Below, piece by piece: positions 1 to 9,339 of a DNA stretch of 64,000 bases. The position numbers were made by a program, and so were the translations under genes. The stretch comes from Atopsyche davidsoni (taxonomy: Eukaryota; Arthropoda; Insecta; Trichoptera; Hydrobiosidae). Every line of letters begins with the position of its first letter. Within the stretch, counting starts at the first letter, position 1. The stretch covers positions 5,108,001 to 5,172,000 of the forward strand of contig JAILWY010000019.1 of assembly GCA_022113835.1 (NCBI GenBank), in the 5' to 3' direction. A model generated the notes under the pieces. That model saw only the letters and a list, made by a program, of their open reading frames with translations. It was not told the DNA's origin and did no database searches.

Positions 1-1000
1 ATTCAAGCAAAGCAAACTAGACATTAAAAGCGATAATAATAAATATAGTTGTGTGACAAGGCACATAATTGGGGAAGTAAGCAAATATAAATTGGATGGG
101 TTGGGAAGATAGTGACAAGACGAGACAGCGAGTAGGTGAAGAGAGCAGGGAACCCTTGAACTTGAAAGCATCTCTGTTTTCACAATATATTTTTAGATAA
201 TCACGTTATTTATTAAATATTCAATAAAAATCATTGCTGAAACATTAGTTCGCGTCAGTTAAATAGACTTTAAAATTATATCCGTATGTCTAAATGCTGT
301 ATTGAAAGTCAAGAATACTTGTTCACAAGTATCCTGATTCATCACACATATTTATTTTTATAAAACGATTCACAGACTCAGTGGTTCAATTGGCAAAGAG
401 CATCCACTCGCGATAGCTGATGAGGTAAATGTTAAAATTCTATCTTTTTCGTGAAAAAAAATTGAGGATATTAATAAACCCGCATTGAATCTTTTTTTGC
501 TTATAAATAGCCAATTAACGGTATAAACCAAACATAAAAAGTTGTAGCACACCCTTATCGGTCTCGTTATGCAAACACCTCGGACTTTCGATAAGCACAT
601 TTGTCATTCGGTATAAACTACGATTTCGAGATAAGTATTGTCATTAAACACGAAACTCTAAAATCCCTATACAAGAAGGAACGCCAAGCAGTCAAAAAAC
701 ATACCCAGGAGTGATCATTGCACCCTCCTGCTCTACCTATTATTGTTATAAACTTTTATCCTTGTTATTTAGTTCGTAGATATTTATTACACATAAACAC
801 ATGGAAATAAATAATTATTCCCACTCATTTTCTCTGCCAAACACATTACTGAACCTGTAGTAAATCATGAATGCTACCAAATAAGCCACACATTTCAAGC
901 CCCAATAGACAGGGACAGTCACGCACCACACCTTAAAAAAATTGTAATACATCTAATGAAAATTAAATAATTTTTAAATTTAATTTTTTTAATTTACATT
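1..1000. other. AT-rich noncoding DNA
   Basis: No supported gene. Short frames here have no recognisable domain. A stretch near 380-425 resembles the D-arm half of a tRNA (a TGGTTCAATTGGC-like box A), but no box B follows at the right distance, so it is not called. The rest is AT-rich sequence without visible repeats. Confidence 0.6.
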
Positions 1001-1111
1001 GGGATTGTTTTCTTGCCTTTGCATGTGCTCTGATACATTCGTCAAGCTCAATAAGTTTTGAAGGTGTCTATTGCGGATCTACGTAACCGCCACGTTACGT
1101 ATAATTTAAAG

Positions 1112-1798
1112 CACTGGTTCCCAAAGTGGTCAATATCGACTCCCAGGGGTCGATTCCGCCCTTCAAGGGGTCCATGAACTGTAAATGGGGGTCTACAAGA
1201 GTGGATCCCATTTAAGCAGGTCGTCACCAAAATTTAGGCATTTCGTAAATATCATAATGCACCTAATACAGATTGTACCTGTGTATTTACATAATAATGC
1301 TGTTTATCCTGCATTATGGACTATCGCAAGAAGGTTTTTGATAACTTTTCCATCTTCATACCACATGGAAAAGTGTTTCAGTGCGGTTGTCAATCTTCTT
1401 ACAAAAAAAAGAAATAATTTGGAAATCACTGAGCGAGGAGATTTAAGGTTAAATCTGACTTATTTGAAGACAAATATTAAAAAAATTCTATCAAAGCATC
1501 AGAACCATCACTCCCATTAAGAGTATTGATTTTTTTTAGTGAATGTTTACTATATTTGCATTTTGTGTGTTTTTAATTTATAGGTAACTTAACATGTATT
1601 TTAACTTTTTAATTTTTAAATCCACTGTACAGTAAATAAACCTTGTGAAAGTGAGTTGTTCTATGTATATCAGACGTCAAAAATAGGTTTGAAGTTGATG
1701 AATTTGTAAAAATTCAATATTAGCAAGGCATGGTTCGACATGAAAAACAGGAAAACTCGACAAGGGGTCGACGGGGCAGAACAGTTTGGGAACCTATG
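1112..1798 (+). mobile_element. Defective hAT DNA transposon with perfect 8-bp TSD
   Basis: The element begins CACTGGTTCCCAAAG and ends with the inverse of CATAGGTTCCCAAAC, giving imperfect terminal inverted repeats of about 15 bp. It is flanked by ATTTAAAG at 1104-1111 and 1799-1806, an exact 8-bp target duplication as expected for the hAT superfamily. At 687 bp it is far shorter than an autonomous hAT. It keeps both ends and only the C-terminal part of the transposase. It inserted into one unit of the surrounding satellite. Related copies lie at 32063-32212, 35606-36189 and 39686-39880. Confidence 0.9.
1185..1520 (+). pseudogene. hAT transposase C-terminal (dimerisation) fragment
   Basis: An open frame of 111 codons lies inside the hAT element. 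Residues ~50-100 carry the hAT C-terminal dimerisation signature (ALWTIARRFLITFPSSY, then EKCFSAVVNLLTKKRN and ERGDLRLNL). This domain lets transposase subunits associate. It resembles the C-terminus of ZBED5-type domesticated proteins as well as active hAT transposases. The BED zinc finger and the catalytic core are missing, so the product cannot transpose on its own. The ATG at 1185 falls in subterminal element sequence and is probably not a natural start. Called a remnant, not a host gene. Confidence 0.8.
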
Positions 1799-2007
1799 AT
1801 TTAAAGCAATTTACAAGGATCAAAAAAGATTGTTTTACAATCCGATCGCGCACTTCGGGCGCTGATCTTTCAACGGTTTTTTTTATTCGAATTTCGCAAG
1901 GCGGCCTTAATTCGCTGATCGCCGCTTCCTTCAGGCGTCGGTTGCGCAGGGAAATCGAAGAAGTTATTGTTTTCTTGCCTTTGCATATGCTCTGATACAT
2001 TCGTCAA

Positions 2008-2534
2008 AAAATCTCCAGAGGAAAATTACAATGGACACACGGAATGAAAGGTACACAAGCTCTCCGCAAGGGAACGTAACAAAGATGTTCTTTAATTCTG
2101 TTACGGACGCTGCTGTATACAGGAATACCTGCGGGATTAGCTTTGAACCAACCCAGCTCCTAACGGGTCATGGAGTGATGAGAAGTTATCTCCGCAGGTT
2201 CCACTTGACACATGCCCTTGTGATGATATTACTCCACAAACAGTGATCCACCTTGTGGGTTCATGCCCCATCTTTGGCCTTCAGAGACACCAACTGGAGA
2301 GCCAAAGCTGACAGGATGACCTGAAGTCAGTGGCGAGACACCCACAGTTGATGAAGTCACTGAATGGCTTCTTGAAGTGTGTCATCGGAACCACAAAGAA
2401 GATAAACCAGGGGGTGTAGCTTCAGTCACTCCCATATATAGCACAATTTCGATTGACTAGTTTGGAAAGTTTCCCCAAATTGTGATGACAAACCTTGTAC
2501 ATAAAAAGCAAGGTACCAAACCTATTAAAAAAAA
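2008..2534 (+). mobile_element. 5'-truncated non-LTR retrotransposon (3' end), 13-bp TSD
   Basis: The fragment is bounded by ATACATTCGTCAA at 1995-2007 and 2535-2547 and ends in an A-rich tail, the marks of target-primed reverse transcription. Conceptual translation gives the end of a LINE ORF2: LLTGHGVMRSYLRRF, then after a one-base frame change CPCDDITPQTVIHL and GSCPIFGLQRHQLES. A GHG...L/F block followed by C-P-C...H-L...CP is typical of the RNase H and zinc-knuckle tail of I/Jockey-type LINEs. The clade assignment is tentative. An inverted relative lies at 55868-56372. This copy carries about 25 extra bases near 2028-2053 that the other copy lacks. Confidence 0.85.
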
Positions 2535-3245
2535 ATACATTCGTCAAGCTCAATACGTTTTGAAGGAGTCTAGTGCGTATCTACTGAATATCGCATTTCG
2601 GGCGCTGATCTCTCAACGGTTTTTAAAATTTTTTATTCGTATTTTGCAAGGCGGCCTTAATGCGCTGATCGCCGCTTCCTTCAGGCGTCGGTCGCGCAGG
2701 GAAACCGAAGAAGTGATTGTTTTCATGCCTTTGCATATGCTCTGACACACCGTTTTGAAGGAGTCCAATGCGTATCGGGCGCTGATCTCTCAACGGTTTT
2801 TAAATTTTTTTATTCGTATTTCGCAAGGCGGCCTTAATGCGCTGATCGCCGCTTCCTTCAGGCGTCGGTCGGGCAGGGAAACCGAAGAAGTGATTGTTTT
2901 CATGCCTTTGCATATGCTCTGATACATCGTTTTGAAGGAGTCTAATGCGTATCGGGCGCTGATCTCTCAACGGTTTTTTTTTTTTCGAATTTTTGGATTT
3001 CGCAAGGCGGCCGTAATTCGCCGATGGCCGCTTCCTTCAGGCGTCGGTCGCGCAGGGAAACCGAAGAAGTGATTGTTTTCATGCCTTTGCATATGCTCTG
3101 ACACACCGTTTTGAAGGAGTCTAATGCGTATCGGGCGCTGATCTCTCAACGGTTTTTTTTTTTTTCGAATTTTTGAATTTCGCAAGGCGGCCGTAATTCG
3201 CCGATGGCGGCTTCCTTCAGGCGTCGGTCGGGCAGGGAAATCGAA

Positions 3246-3800
3246 GAAGACGCGTGTCTGTTTAGAAAACGTCGCGAGGCAGAAAAGCGGCCGGCAGTTC
3301 TGGCGAGTGATGAATGAAGCGGCGCCCCCCCTCGCCGAGGCTCCGCCCAGCTCGCCCCACCGGCCAGTCAGTCCTCCGGCCGCCGCGGGCCGACTGCCAG
3401 CTGCGCCAGCTCCGCTCCTCCGTCCGCGAGTGACAAGTGACCCGAACCATGCCCTCCGCTGTCGGCACCGTCCGTTCACCGCGACAATAGAGCCCTGCCC
3501 GACACTCGACACCCTCGCCACACTCGCGACGATGAATCGCTTCTCGCGATATGAAATCCTGTCGGCAGTAGCGGCCGAGAGCTGAGGTCCCGCAGCGCTG
3601 GTCTAGGAGAGAATCCTGAAAGGGAGGTTCCGGGGGACGGGCATGGAGGCAACTTGCTGCATGCTCAGAACCTCCGGGGACTTACTGGGGGACCAGGTGA
3701 ACACACACACCCCCTTAATCAACAAATTATTCAATATGTTGAACGAGACGCCAATACTGCTTTTTGCGACCCAAACATACGCCAACCCTTGAGGGTAATT
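3246..3800. other. GC/CpG-rich patch beside satellite
   Basis: From 3246 to about 3600 the sequence changes sharply to GC- and CpG-rich DNA in an AT-rich neighbourhood. Frames exist on both strands but have no recognisable domain or splice signals. It could be a CpG-rich promoter or first exon of an unseen gene, or the far end of the satellite's parent sequence. Immediately downstream, GGAGGTTC (3623-3630) pairs with GAACCTCC (3668-3675) and GCATG (3641-3645) pairs with CATGC (3660-3664), a nested hairpin of about 53 bases. Confidence 0.4.
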
Positions 3801-6190
3801 CTGAGGCCTTCGCCGTGTTTCTATCCAAAAAAAGTCGACTACACTATTATGAAATTAGCACATGCATCATATTTAATACATTTGTCATCGTTTATATTCA
3901 GTGAAAATAATATATAAATTTATGATAATTGAATATATTAACAAATAGGTTCTGTGTTTTTCACGTGGAACACTACGGAAGCGGTCATCCAAAGAAAACA
4001 CAAAATGTAACATGAAAATATATAATTAGACATTTATTGGATTAAATAATCTGAGTACAGATCAAACAAATACTTTTTATATATGAAAAAAATATACTCT
4101 CTAACTATTGACACAAAGAAGTTGCAGGCATAAAATAATTAATATTTATTAGTTTCTTTATGAATTATGTAATTGCCATTGTCTTAGTGACAGTATATTT
4201 ATTAAAAATGAAACTGATATTAAGGTGAATACTTTTTTAGGATACTAAATTAAACAAGTTAATTATATCAACTAGAAATGAATTTAACGCACTTTTAAAA
4301 CAATTGTGTTATTAATTTTAGCTACATACATATAATATTTTTAGTGGTGTGTAAAGGAAATTTAAATATATTAAAATCGTATGCTGGTTATAAGACAATT
4401 AAAACCATGAATGTTTTCATTACTAGAAAAAATTGAAACTAAAAAAGTTCTGAAAATTGTCTAAAATGTTTCTACTTATAATAGCAGTAATTAGAAATAA
4501 ATATTAGTTAATAAATAATGATTCTTCAAGATCATGTGCAAACGAATATTGATTGAAATAATTGCATAAATATAAAATCAAAACATATTTAATTTATTGT
4601 TACCAGGAGCATATTATTGTATTTAATATAATTAATTAATCGTACTTTTGTTTACACCATTATTATTTTTTACATTTTTACTTACAAAGTTTTCATGAAA
4701 TTTTACTGTGGGGTGTTTTTAAAATTATAACGGTTATTGTTTTTTCATGAACAGGTTTAAAATTTGACGTTATTTTATGCACCGTAACATTTAAATAACT
4801 TCAAAAATATATGTTTTGGATTATTTAAGGTAGATATCGTTAAATGTTTGAATACCTAAAAAAATTGCTTTGTGGCGTTTACTGCGTCTCCTTACTCCTT
4901 TTTATAATATGACTTGATTTTTATAACTTCATTTTTTCTAAACAAAAAAAAGTAAATTCAAAACAAGAAATAGTAAAAGCAGTAATTTAAGATATTTTAT
5001 TGACAATGCTTACAAAAGTCTTTGAACCGGAAATACAAGTTTTTGCATATTGTTTTTCAAAGGCATTTAGAGTGGATCGTTTGCTAGTGCAGTAGTTTCT
5101 TGAAGCATGATAAATGCTTAATGCTATTTTGTATTTAATTAATACACAGTGTTGCGTTTAAAAAAATGCACAACTTTTAAATGAAAATTTTGTAAAAAAA
5201 TATATATATTGATATTATGAGTGTCTTGGAGATAGAAATCAAGTTTTTGAATTTGAGATTTGGGTTTGTGTCTTGATATTTTCTTTAATGTCTATCTTCG
5301 TATCTAATCTGCCTTGTGTAGCAATGCCGTGCAGTGAATTACTAAGCTGACCGTGCACATTTTACAACATCTTTTGATTTGTTTTGTATATCTATAATAA
5401 AAATGTAGTACTCAAATATATTTGTCAAGTGCGTTTGTGCGACCGCTGCCATTGAAAATACTCGATTCATGGGTATTATGTTATATATGGTTGTTTTTTT
5501 TTTAAGTTACAGCAATGAATAAACAAAAATTCGGTAGTTGTGAACCATTTGTGATTTTTTGTTTAATATAGTTCGCATCTTTATGTAGTTGAACAATGAA
5601 TACCTAAACCATAGCGATGGGTTATTTGTGAGTAGGTATTTTTTCTCGGCGGCATTGTAATGGAAATTATTAGTTTTACTGAAAACGAAGTTTAAAAATT
5701 TACCATAGTGAAACGAAATAATGAAAACGGTTACTTAACAACGTACAACGCATAAAATAACATTAATATTTTAACATCAGAATAACAAGACTTTATTTTG
5801 ATTTATACACATTAGTAAAATTATTACAAACATTCTATAAAATTTGTCCTGTGAGATGTGTAAAAACTCCCAAATTAAAAAATATTCTACCTAACCTAAC
5901 CTAACTTGATATCGATCACCTTAAAGCAAAGGTTGTGATCGAATGTTAATAAACATTTGCGCAAGTTGAGAATTGTTAATTTTTTTTAGATCGCCCGATG
6001 CTTGTGTGTGACTTTTTTAAAACAAATTATCATAATAGTTTTTTGGACAATCTCTCCCCGGCTATATTTTCACTTGAACGTAACGATATTAAGTCAAGGG
6101 TGATGCTGACTACCGACTAGAGTTTTGATTTACATTCTATTCTATAATTTTATTTTGTACCATTGTTGATGAGTGCTTTTTCTTCTTCAA
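3801..6190. other. AT-rich noncoding DNA
   Basis: About 2.4 kb of AT-rich sequence with many homopolymer runs and no supported gene or transposon. The only discrete item is a short run of TTAGG-type repeat near 5890. I see no exon with matched splice signals. Confidence 0.55.
5890..5906 (-). repeat. Short interstitial TTAGG telomere-type repeat
   Basis: CCTAACCTAACCTAACT is about three tandem units of the insect telomere motif (TTAGG) read on the minus strand. A second short run, GGTTAGGTTAGG, lies near 20808-20819. Runs this short can arise by chance or by break repair. Confidence 0.6.
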
Positions 6191-6460
6191 GTGCTAAGTT
6201 TCAAACTTCAACACAGAGGAGGTTGGTACTCATGCCCAGCCTTGCATTGCTGCTGCAGTATTATTATATAACCCTTTCCTAACAAAGCTCTGGCGTTTAC
6301 ATTTGATACTCATTGTGTAGCAGGCTGCAGAAACAATAGCAGAAGCCACCCCCACTTTGATAATTGCTACTTCTAGGGCACATCCTTCCACAATCATTTC
6401 AAGTCCACTACTCCATTGGCGATTCTTTACACACGCTCAGAGCAGTCCTGCACAAGCAAC
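6190..6460. repeat. Dispersed repeat R1, uninterrupted copy
   Basis: This stretch aligns with 52375-52471 plus 52752-52870. Shared landmarks are TCTTCTTCAAGTGC, GAGGAGGTTGG, ATTGCTGCTGC, ATTATTATATAA, AAAGCTCTGGCGT and the final TGCACAAG. In the other copy the two halves are separated by a 256-bp foldback insertion, so this copy represents the empty site. Short pieces of the same family (GTGCCTCTCCTCAGAGGAGG) recur near 13845-13905 (minus), 57001, 57241, 57490 and 57830. The family is not identified. Confidence 0.75.
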
Positions 6461-6699
6461 ATAATAGGAAGGTGCTGAGTGCTTGATACATGTATATATC
6501 TTATATTCGACTTAATTTCGATTAACGTATATAACGTATTTTTCAAAAATCCATTTATTATTACCAAAATGACGAAAATACAACTTAAAACGCACAATAA
6601 AATAAATATTTTCCACATGATATATTCAATACAACGTTGTTAACGGTTAAATTATACATGTCTTTTAATTTTCACGCACTAACATTAAAATATTTTTTT

Positions 6700-6860
6700 G
6701 ACTCTGTTTGATAATGCCAACGTGAAAGGTTGGCGAAACCGGTCACAAATAAAAAAACGAACATGTGGAAAATCACTCAAGCATTTTATTAAAAAATATA
6801 TTAAAATGGAATTCCACCAAGTGCTCTCTGTCAAGAATATTAAATCACTGATATAATTTT
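6700..6860 (+). repeat. Penelope-type terminal repeat with hammerhead-like hairpin (copy 1)
   Basis: Shares TTGATAATGCCAAC, GGTTGGCGAAACCGGTCAC, CATGTGGAAAATCAC, AGCATTTTATT and GGAATTCCACCAAG with copies at 7607, 29110, 31955 (minus) and 32213. GCCAAC (6716-6721) and GTTGGC (6729-6734) form a perfect 6-bp stem. It is followed by GAAA, a two-base-pair mini-hairpin AC-CG-GT and a C, the layout of hammerhead stem II, GAAA, minimal stem III and cleavage site. TGT before the core (6705-6707) can pair with ACA after it (6745-6747). The upstream core reads TTGATAA rather than CTGANGA. The Penelope link is inferred from the nearby GIY-YIG fragment and known hammerheads in that class. Confidence 0.55.
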
Positions 6861-7016
6861 TTGTTGTTGATATATTTTGATTGATTCTGTGTCATCGTTC
6901 GAAATAAGGAAATTTAAACGTTAAAATCACATTTCAAGCAGATAAGCTTTTAGGCTGTTGTAGTGTTGATAGGTTATTAGTGGTTCCAGAGGTTTAAGGT
7001 TGGTTTTGGTTTGCAG

Positions 7017-7106
7017 ATTGTGCCGGGAGCCTCCGAGAGCTGGGCCTCGCCCCCTCCACCCTATCAGAGCAACAGTCCGTTTGCAGACGCCTGGATACAA
7101 ATGCAG
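7017..7106 (+). CDS. Candidate host coding exon, 30 codons, gene not recognised
   Basis: A TG-rich tract ending TTTGCAG abuts the exon, and the exon ends CAG before GTGGGT, so both splice sites are present. The 90 nt encode 30 residues without a stop: IVPGASESWASPPPPY followed by QSNSPFADAWIQMQ. The segment is rich in Pro and Ser with two Trp, as in a disordered linker or transactivation region. Two thirds of its codons end in G or C although the flanks are strongly AT-rich, which suggests selection on protein. Length is divisible by three, so if the phase is zero at both ends the exon could be skipped without shifting frame. I do not recognise the protein family. It lies between two direct copies of a dispersed repeat (6700-6860 and 7607-7750). 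Confidence 0.6.
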
Positions 7107-7606
7107 GTGGGTGATGCAGTCACTTCTTCAAATATACATAAAAAAAATCCTTTAAGCTTCGAAAGCTTTCAACTGAAAATCAGAACGTCTTGGACAGCTT
7201 AAAACTTTTACTAGACAAACGTGTGACTTCTGGCTCTCCATACAATTAAAAAAATATGAATGTGTATACTTGAATTTACAAGATAAAACTAGAACAAGTA
7301 GTTAGAATGAATAGAGTTATACGCGTTTCGTTATTTGCTGATAATTTTACATTTTTTAAATTATAAATAAAAATACAAAATTTCAAAAGTAATATACGGA
7401 TGGACAGTCTTAATTATCTTTGACTGCTTGGAAAAACACGATAACCTTAAATTGCGTTTAATCTAATTGAGGCTTATACATTCTTCTTTCAGATTATTTG
7501 AGATTGAATGCTTTGTGCAACACTAGAGTTAAGATCTCTTCCAGCCAGTCATGTAGTTTTTAGTTGAAATACTTGATAATAGATCTGATGATACTTAAAC
7601 TACTTC

Positions 7607-7750
7607 GTTTGATAATGCCAACGTGAAAGAATAGCGAAACCGGTCACCGATGAAATTAAACACGTGGAAAAATCACAAAAGCATTTTATTTATAGTAAAT
7701 ATTAAATGGGAATTACATCAAGTACTCTCAGTCAAAAAGATTAAATATAT
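7607..7750 (+). repeat. Penelope-type terminal repeat (copy 2)
   Basis: Same family and orientation as 6700-6860: TTTGATAATGCCAACGTGAAAG, GCGAAACCGGTCACC, CACGTGGAAAAATCAC, AGCATTTTATTTA and GGGAATTACATCAAGTACTCTC. Its second stem strand reads AATAGC rather than GTTGGC, so the hairpin is broken here. With copy 1 it brackets the candidate exon, about 900 bp apart. Confidence 0.7.
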
Positions 7751-8109
7751 ATTTGAGGTGCATTCTTAACCAGTCAAATGATATTATTTTATAAAAAAAT
7801 GTAATGTTACTTTGCATACAGGATTATTGTGATTACGATATCTTTTAAATGTAATCGACTCACACATAATTTGTACAATTTTTTTTTTGCAGCATCGCAA
7901 TAATCAGAAGTGATGCTTCAAATCCCGATTGAGTTTAGAAAATAAAAAAAACGATTCGATTGTCTAAAATTCTCTCCTTAAAAAAGAAATATTTGTTATT
8001 ATTTAATTAACCACATTAGATATGCCCTGCAGATAAACTGTTCTGGAGTGGTTACTTTTTAGTATAATGGCAAATGGTCAAATGCATAATGGTTTTTAAA
8101 CAACGTATT

Positions 8110-8345
8110 ATTAGACAGGAGTTCGCTTCCGTCAGAGGGCACAAGCAACTCTTCTATTGGGGGAGCCAGTGAACCGAATAAACGTACGAGCAATATTATA
8201 GTTTATATGCCGCTTCATGACGGTCACGCTATAATCGGCTGCATTACTTGTTGATCAACGCCGTGGGAAGTAGAGGGGTGTCCCCCGAAGCCTACCGATG
8301 TTTGTTTCCAAATTAATATCAAACCGAAACCGGGGGACAAAAAGT
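8110..8345. promoter_or_regulatory. GC-enriched low-repeat patch, possible regulatory element
   Basis: A ~235-bp island of balanced composition in AT-rich DNA, with no coding potential and no match to the repeats seen in the window. It contains CCGATGTTTGTTTCCAAATTA (near 8298-8318), which recurs with two changes near 47932-47952 in a similar island. The core combines a forkhead-like TGTTTGTTT and a homeodomain-like CAAATTA. Regulatory function is inference. Confidence 0.35.
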
Positions 8346-8369
8346 AAAGCAAAGACATGTTGCATATCA

Positions 8370-8555
8370 CACAGCTTTTATTTGCCTTTTACTGATTTCA
8401 CTAAGGGAGATTGCTTTTAGTCTTCTTTTCTAGAAAAAGCGACAAGTCTGCGAGTGCAACTCTTTTTGTAAATATATTTTAGATTTATGTATATTAGACT
8501 ACTTTTATTTGCCTTTTTCATCAGACTGATTTCACTAAGGGAGATTGCTTTTCCT
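8370..8555 (+). repeat. Local direct duplication, ~134-bp offset
   Basis: CTTTTATTTGCCTTTT followed by ACTGATTTCACTAAGGGAG and ATTGCTTTT occurs at about 8375-8418 and again at 8512-8552, with diverged sequence between. This is a small two-copy tandem duplication with no coding content. Confidence 0.75.
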
Positions 8556-8575
8556 ATGCTCTTGTATAAAAAGCA

Positions 8576-9339
8576 ACGAATTGCTATTCTTTTTTTTGAC
8601 TATTTTATATGTGAGTATATTAATTTTAGATTAGTGGATAAAATATTATATTAATTTAAATAAAAGTCTTTGGTGCATTTTAAACTTATTAAGTATGTGA
8701 ACGTATTTATAATTGTAGAATATAATTAGTAAATAGACATAAAAATAAACACATTAAAGCACACTTCTGTAACTAATACCGTTTTATTTAATAAATGAGG
8801 CGAATTTGCTGTAATTAAATTTTGTTGAGGGTTTTAATTTTACGATGTTTTTATATTATACAAAAATCAAAACGTTTATAAAAAATATTTATATATTTTT
8901 ATAAACAATATTTTAAAATGTTGTTATATTTCATTACATTAAAAAACAAATTTTAAATATGACTTGATTTAATTAGACTAAAGGAGACTTTTTCACTATC
9001 AAGATTAACGCGATTGTTAAAACAACAAATTCAACAAAATTAAAAGTGAAATTTATACTAACAACCAGTATCCAATCGTATTTATCTATTTTGTAAGCCC
9101 CATTTATATACAACTTTTATGAATACAATAATTATAGATAGATAATAAATAATTGTACATCTATATCATTTTTTTTTAAATATTCTTTTTGTTCGATCTT
9201 AGCTTAGTTTTTATTCGATAGCTGTAATTTTTAATTTTTTCAATAATTTTATCAACATAAATTTTAACTAGAATAAATATAAAAGGTCACGAAATAAAAT
9301 ATTGCTTAGAACTTTTTAAAACAGTTATACTAAATTCTT
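8576..9339. other. AT-rich noncoding DNA
   Basis: Very AT-rich sequence with frequent stops in all frames. Nothing recognisable is seen. Confidence 0.55.

Larger units (their letters stand above)
1004..3245. repeat. Satellite array, ~178-bp unit, with nested transposons
   Basis: Copies of a unit containing TTTGCATATGCTCTGA, TTTTGAAGGAGTC, CGGGCGCTGATCTCTCAACGG and GCTTCCTTCAGGCGTCGG recur. The TTTGCATATGC landmark lies near 2730, 2907 and 3086, giving a period of 177-179 bp. Older diverged copies lie at about 1004-1100, 1810-2007 and 2540-2730. One copy was split by a hAT element (1112-1798) and another by a LINE fragment (2008-2534). Joining the flanks restores satellite sequence. The GC-rich part of the unit yields long minus-strand frames that repeat every unit; these are not genes. 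The array stops abruptly at 3246 against a CpG-rich patch. Confidence 0.85.

Noticed and set aside
376..425. tRNA gene near the left edge
   Set aside because: Only a D-arm-like part is visible. No box B or T-arm follows at tRNA distance.
2967..3521. 184-codon minus-strand open frame
   Set aside because: Its peptide repeats with the satellite period (FPARPTPEGS..HRRI recurring), so it is a by-product of the 178-bp array running into a CpG-rich patch.
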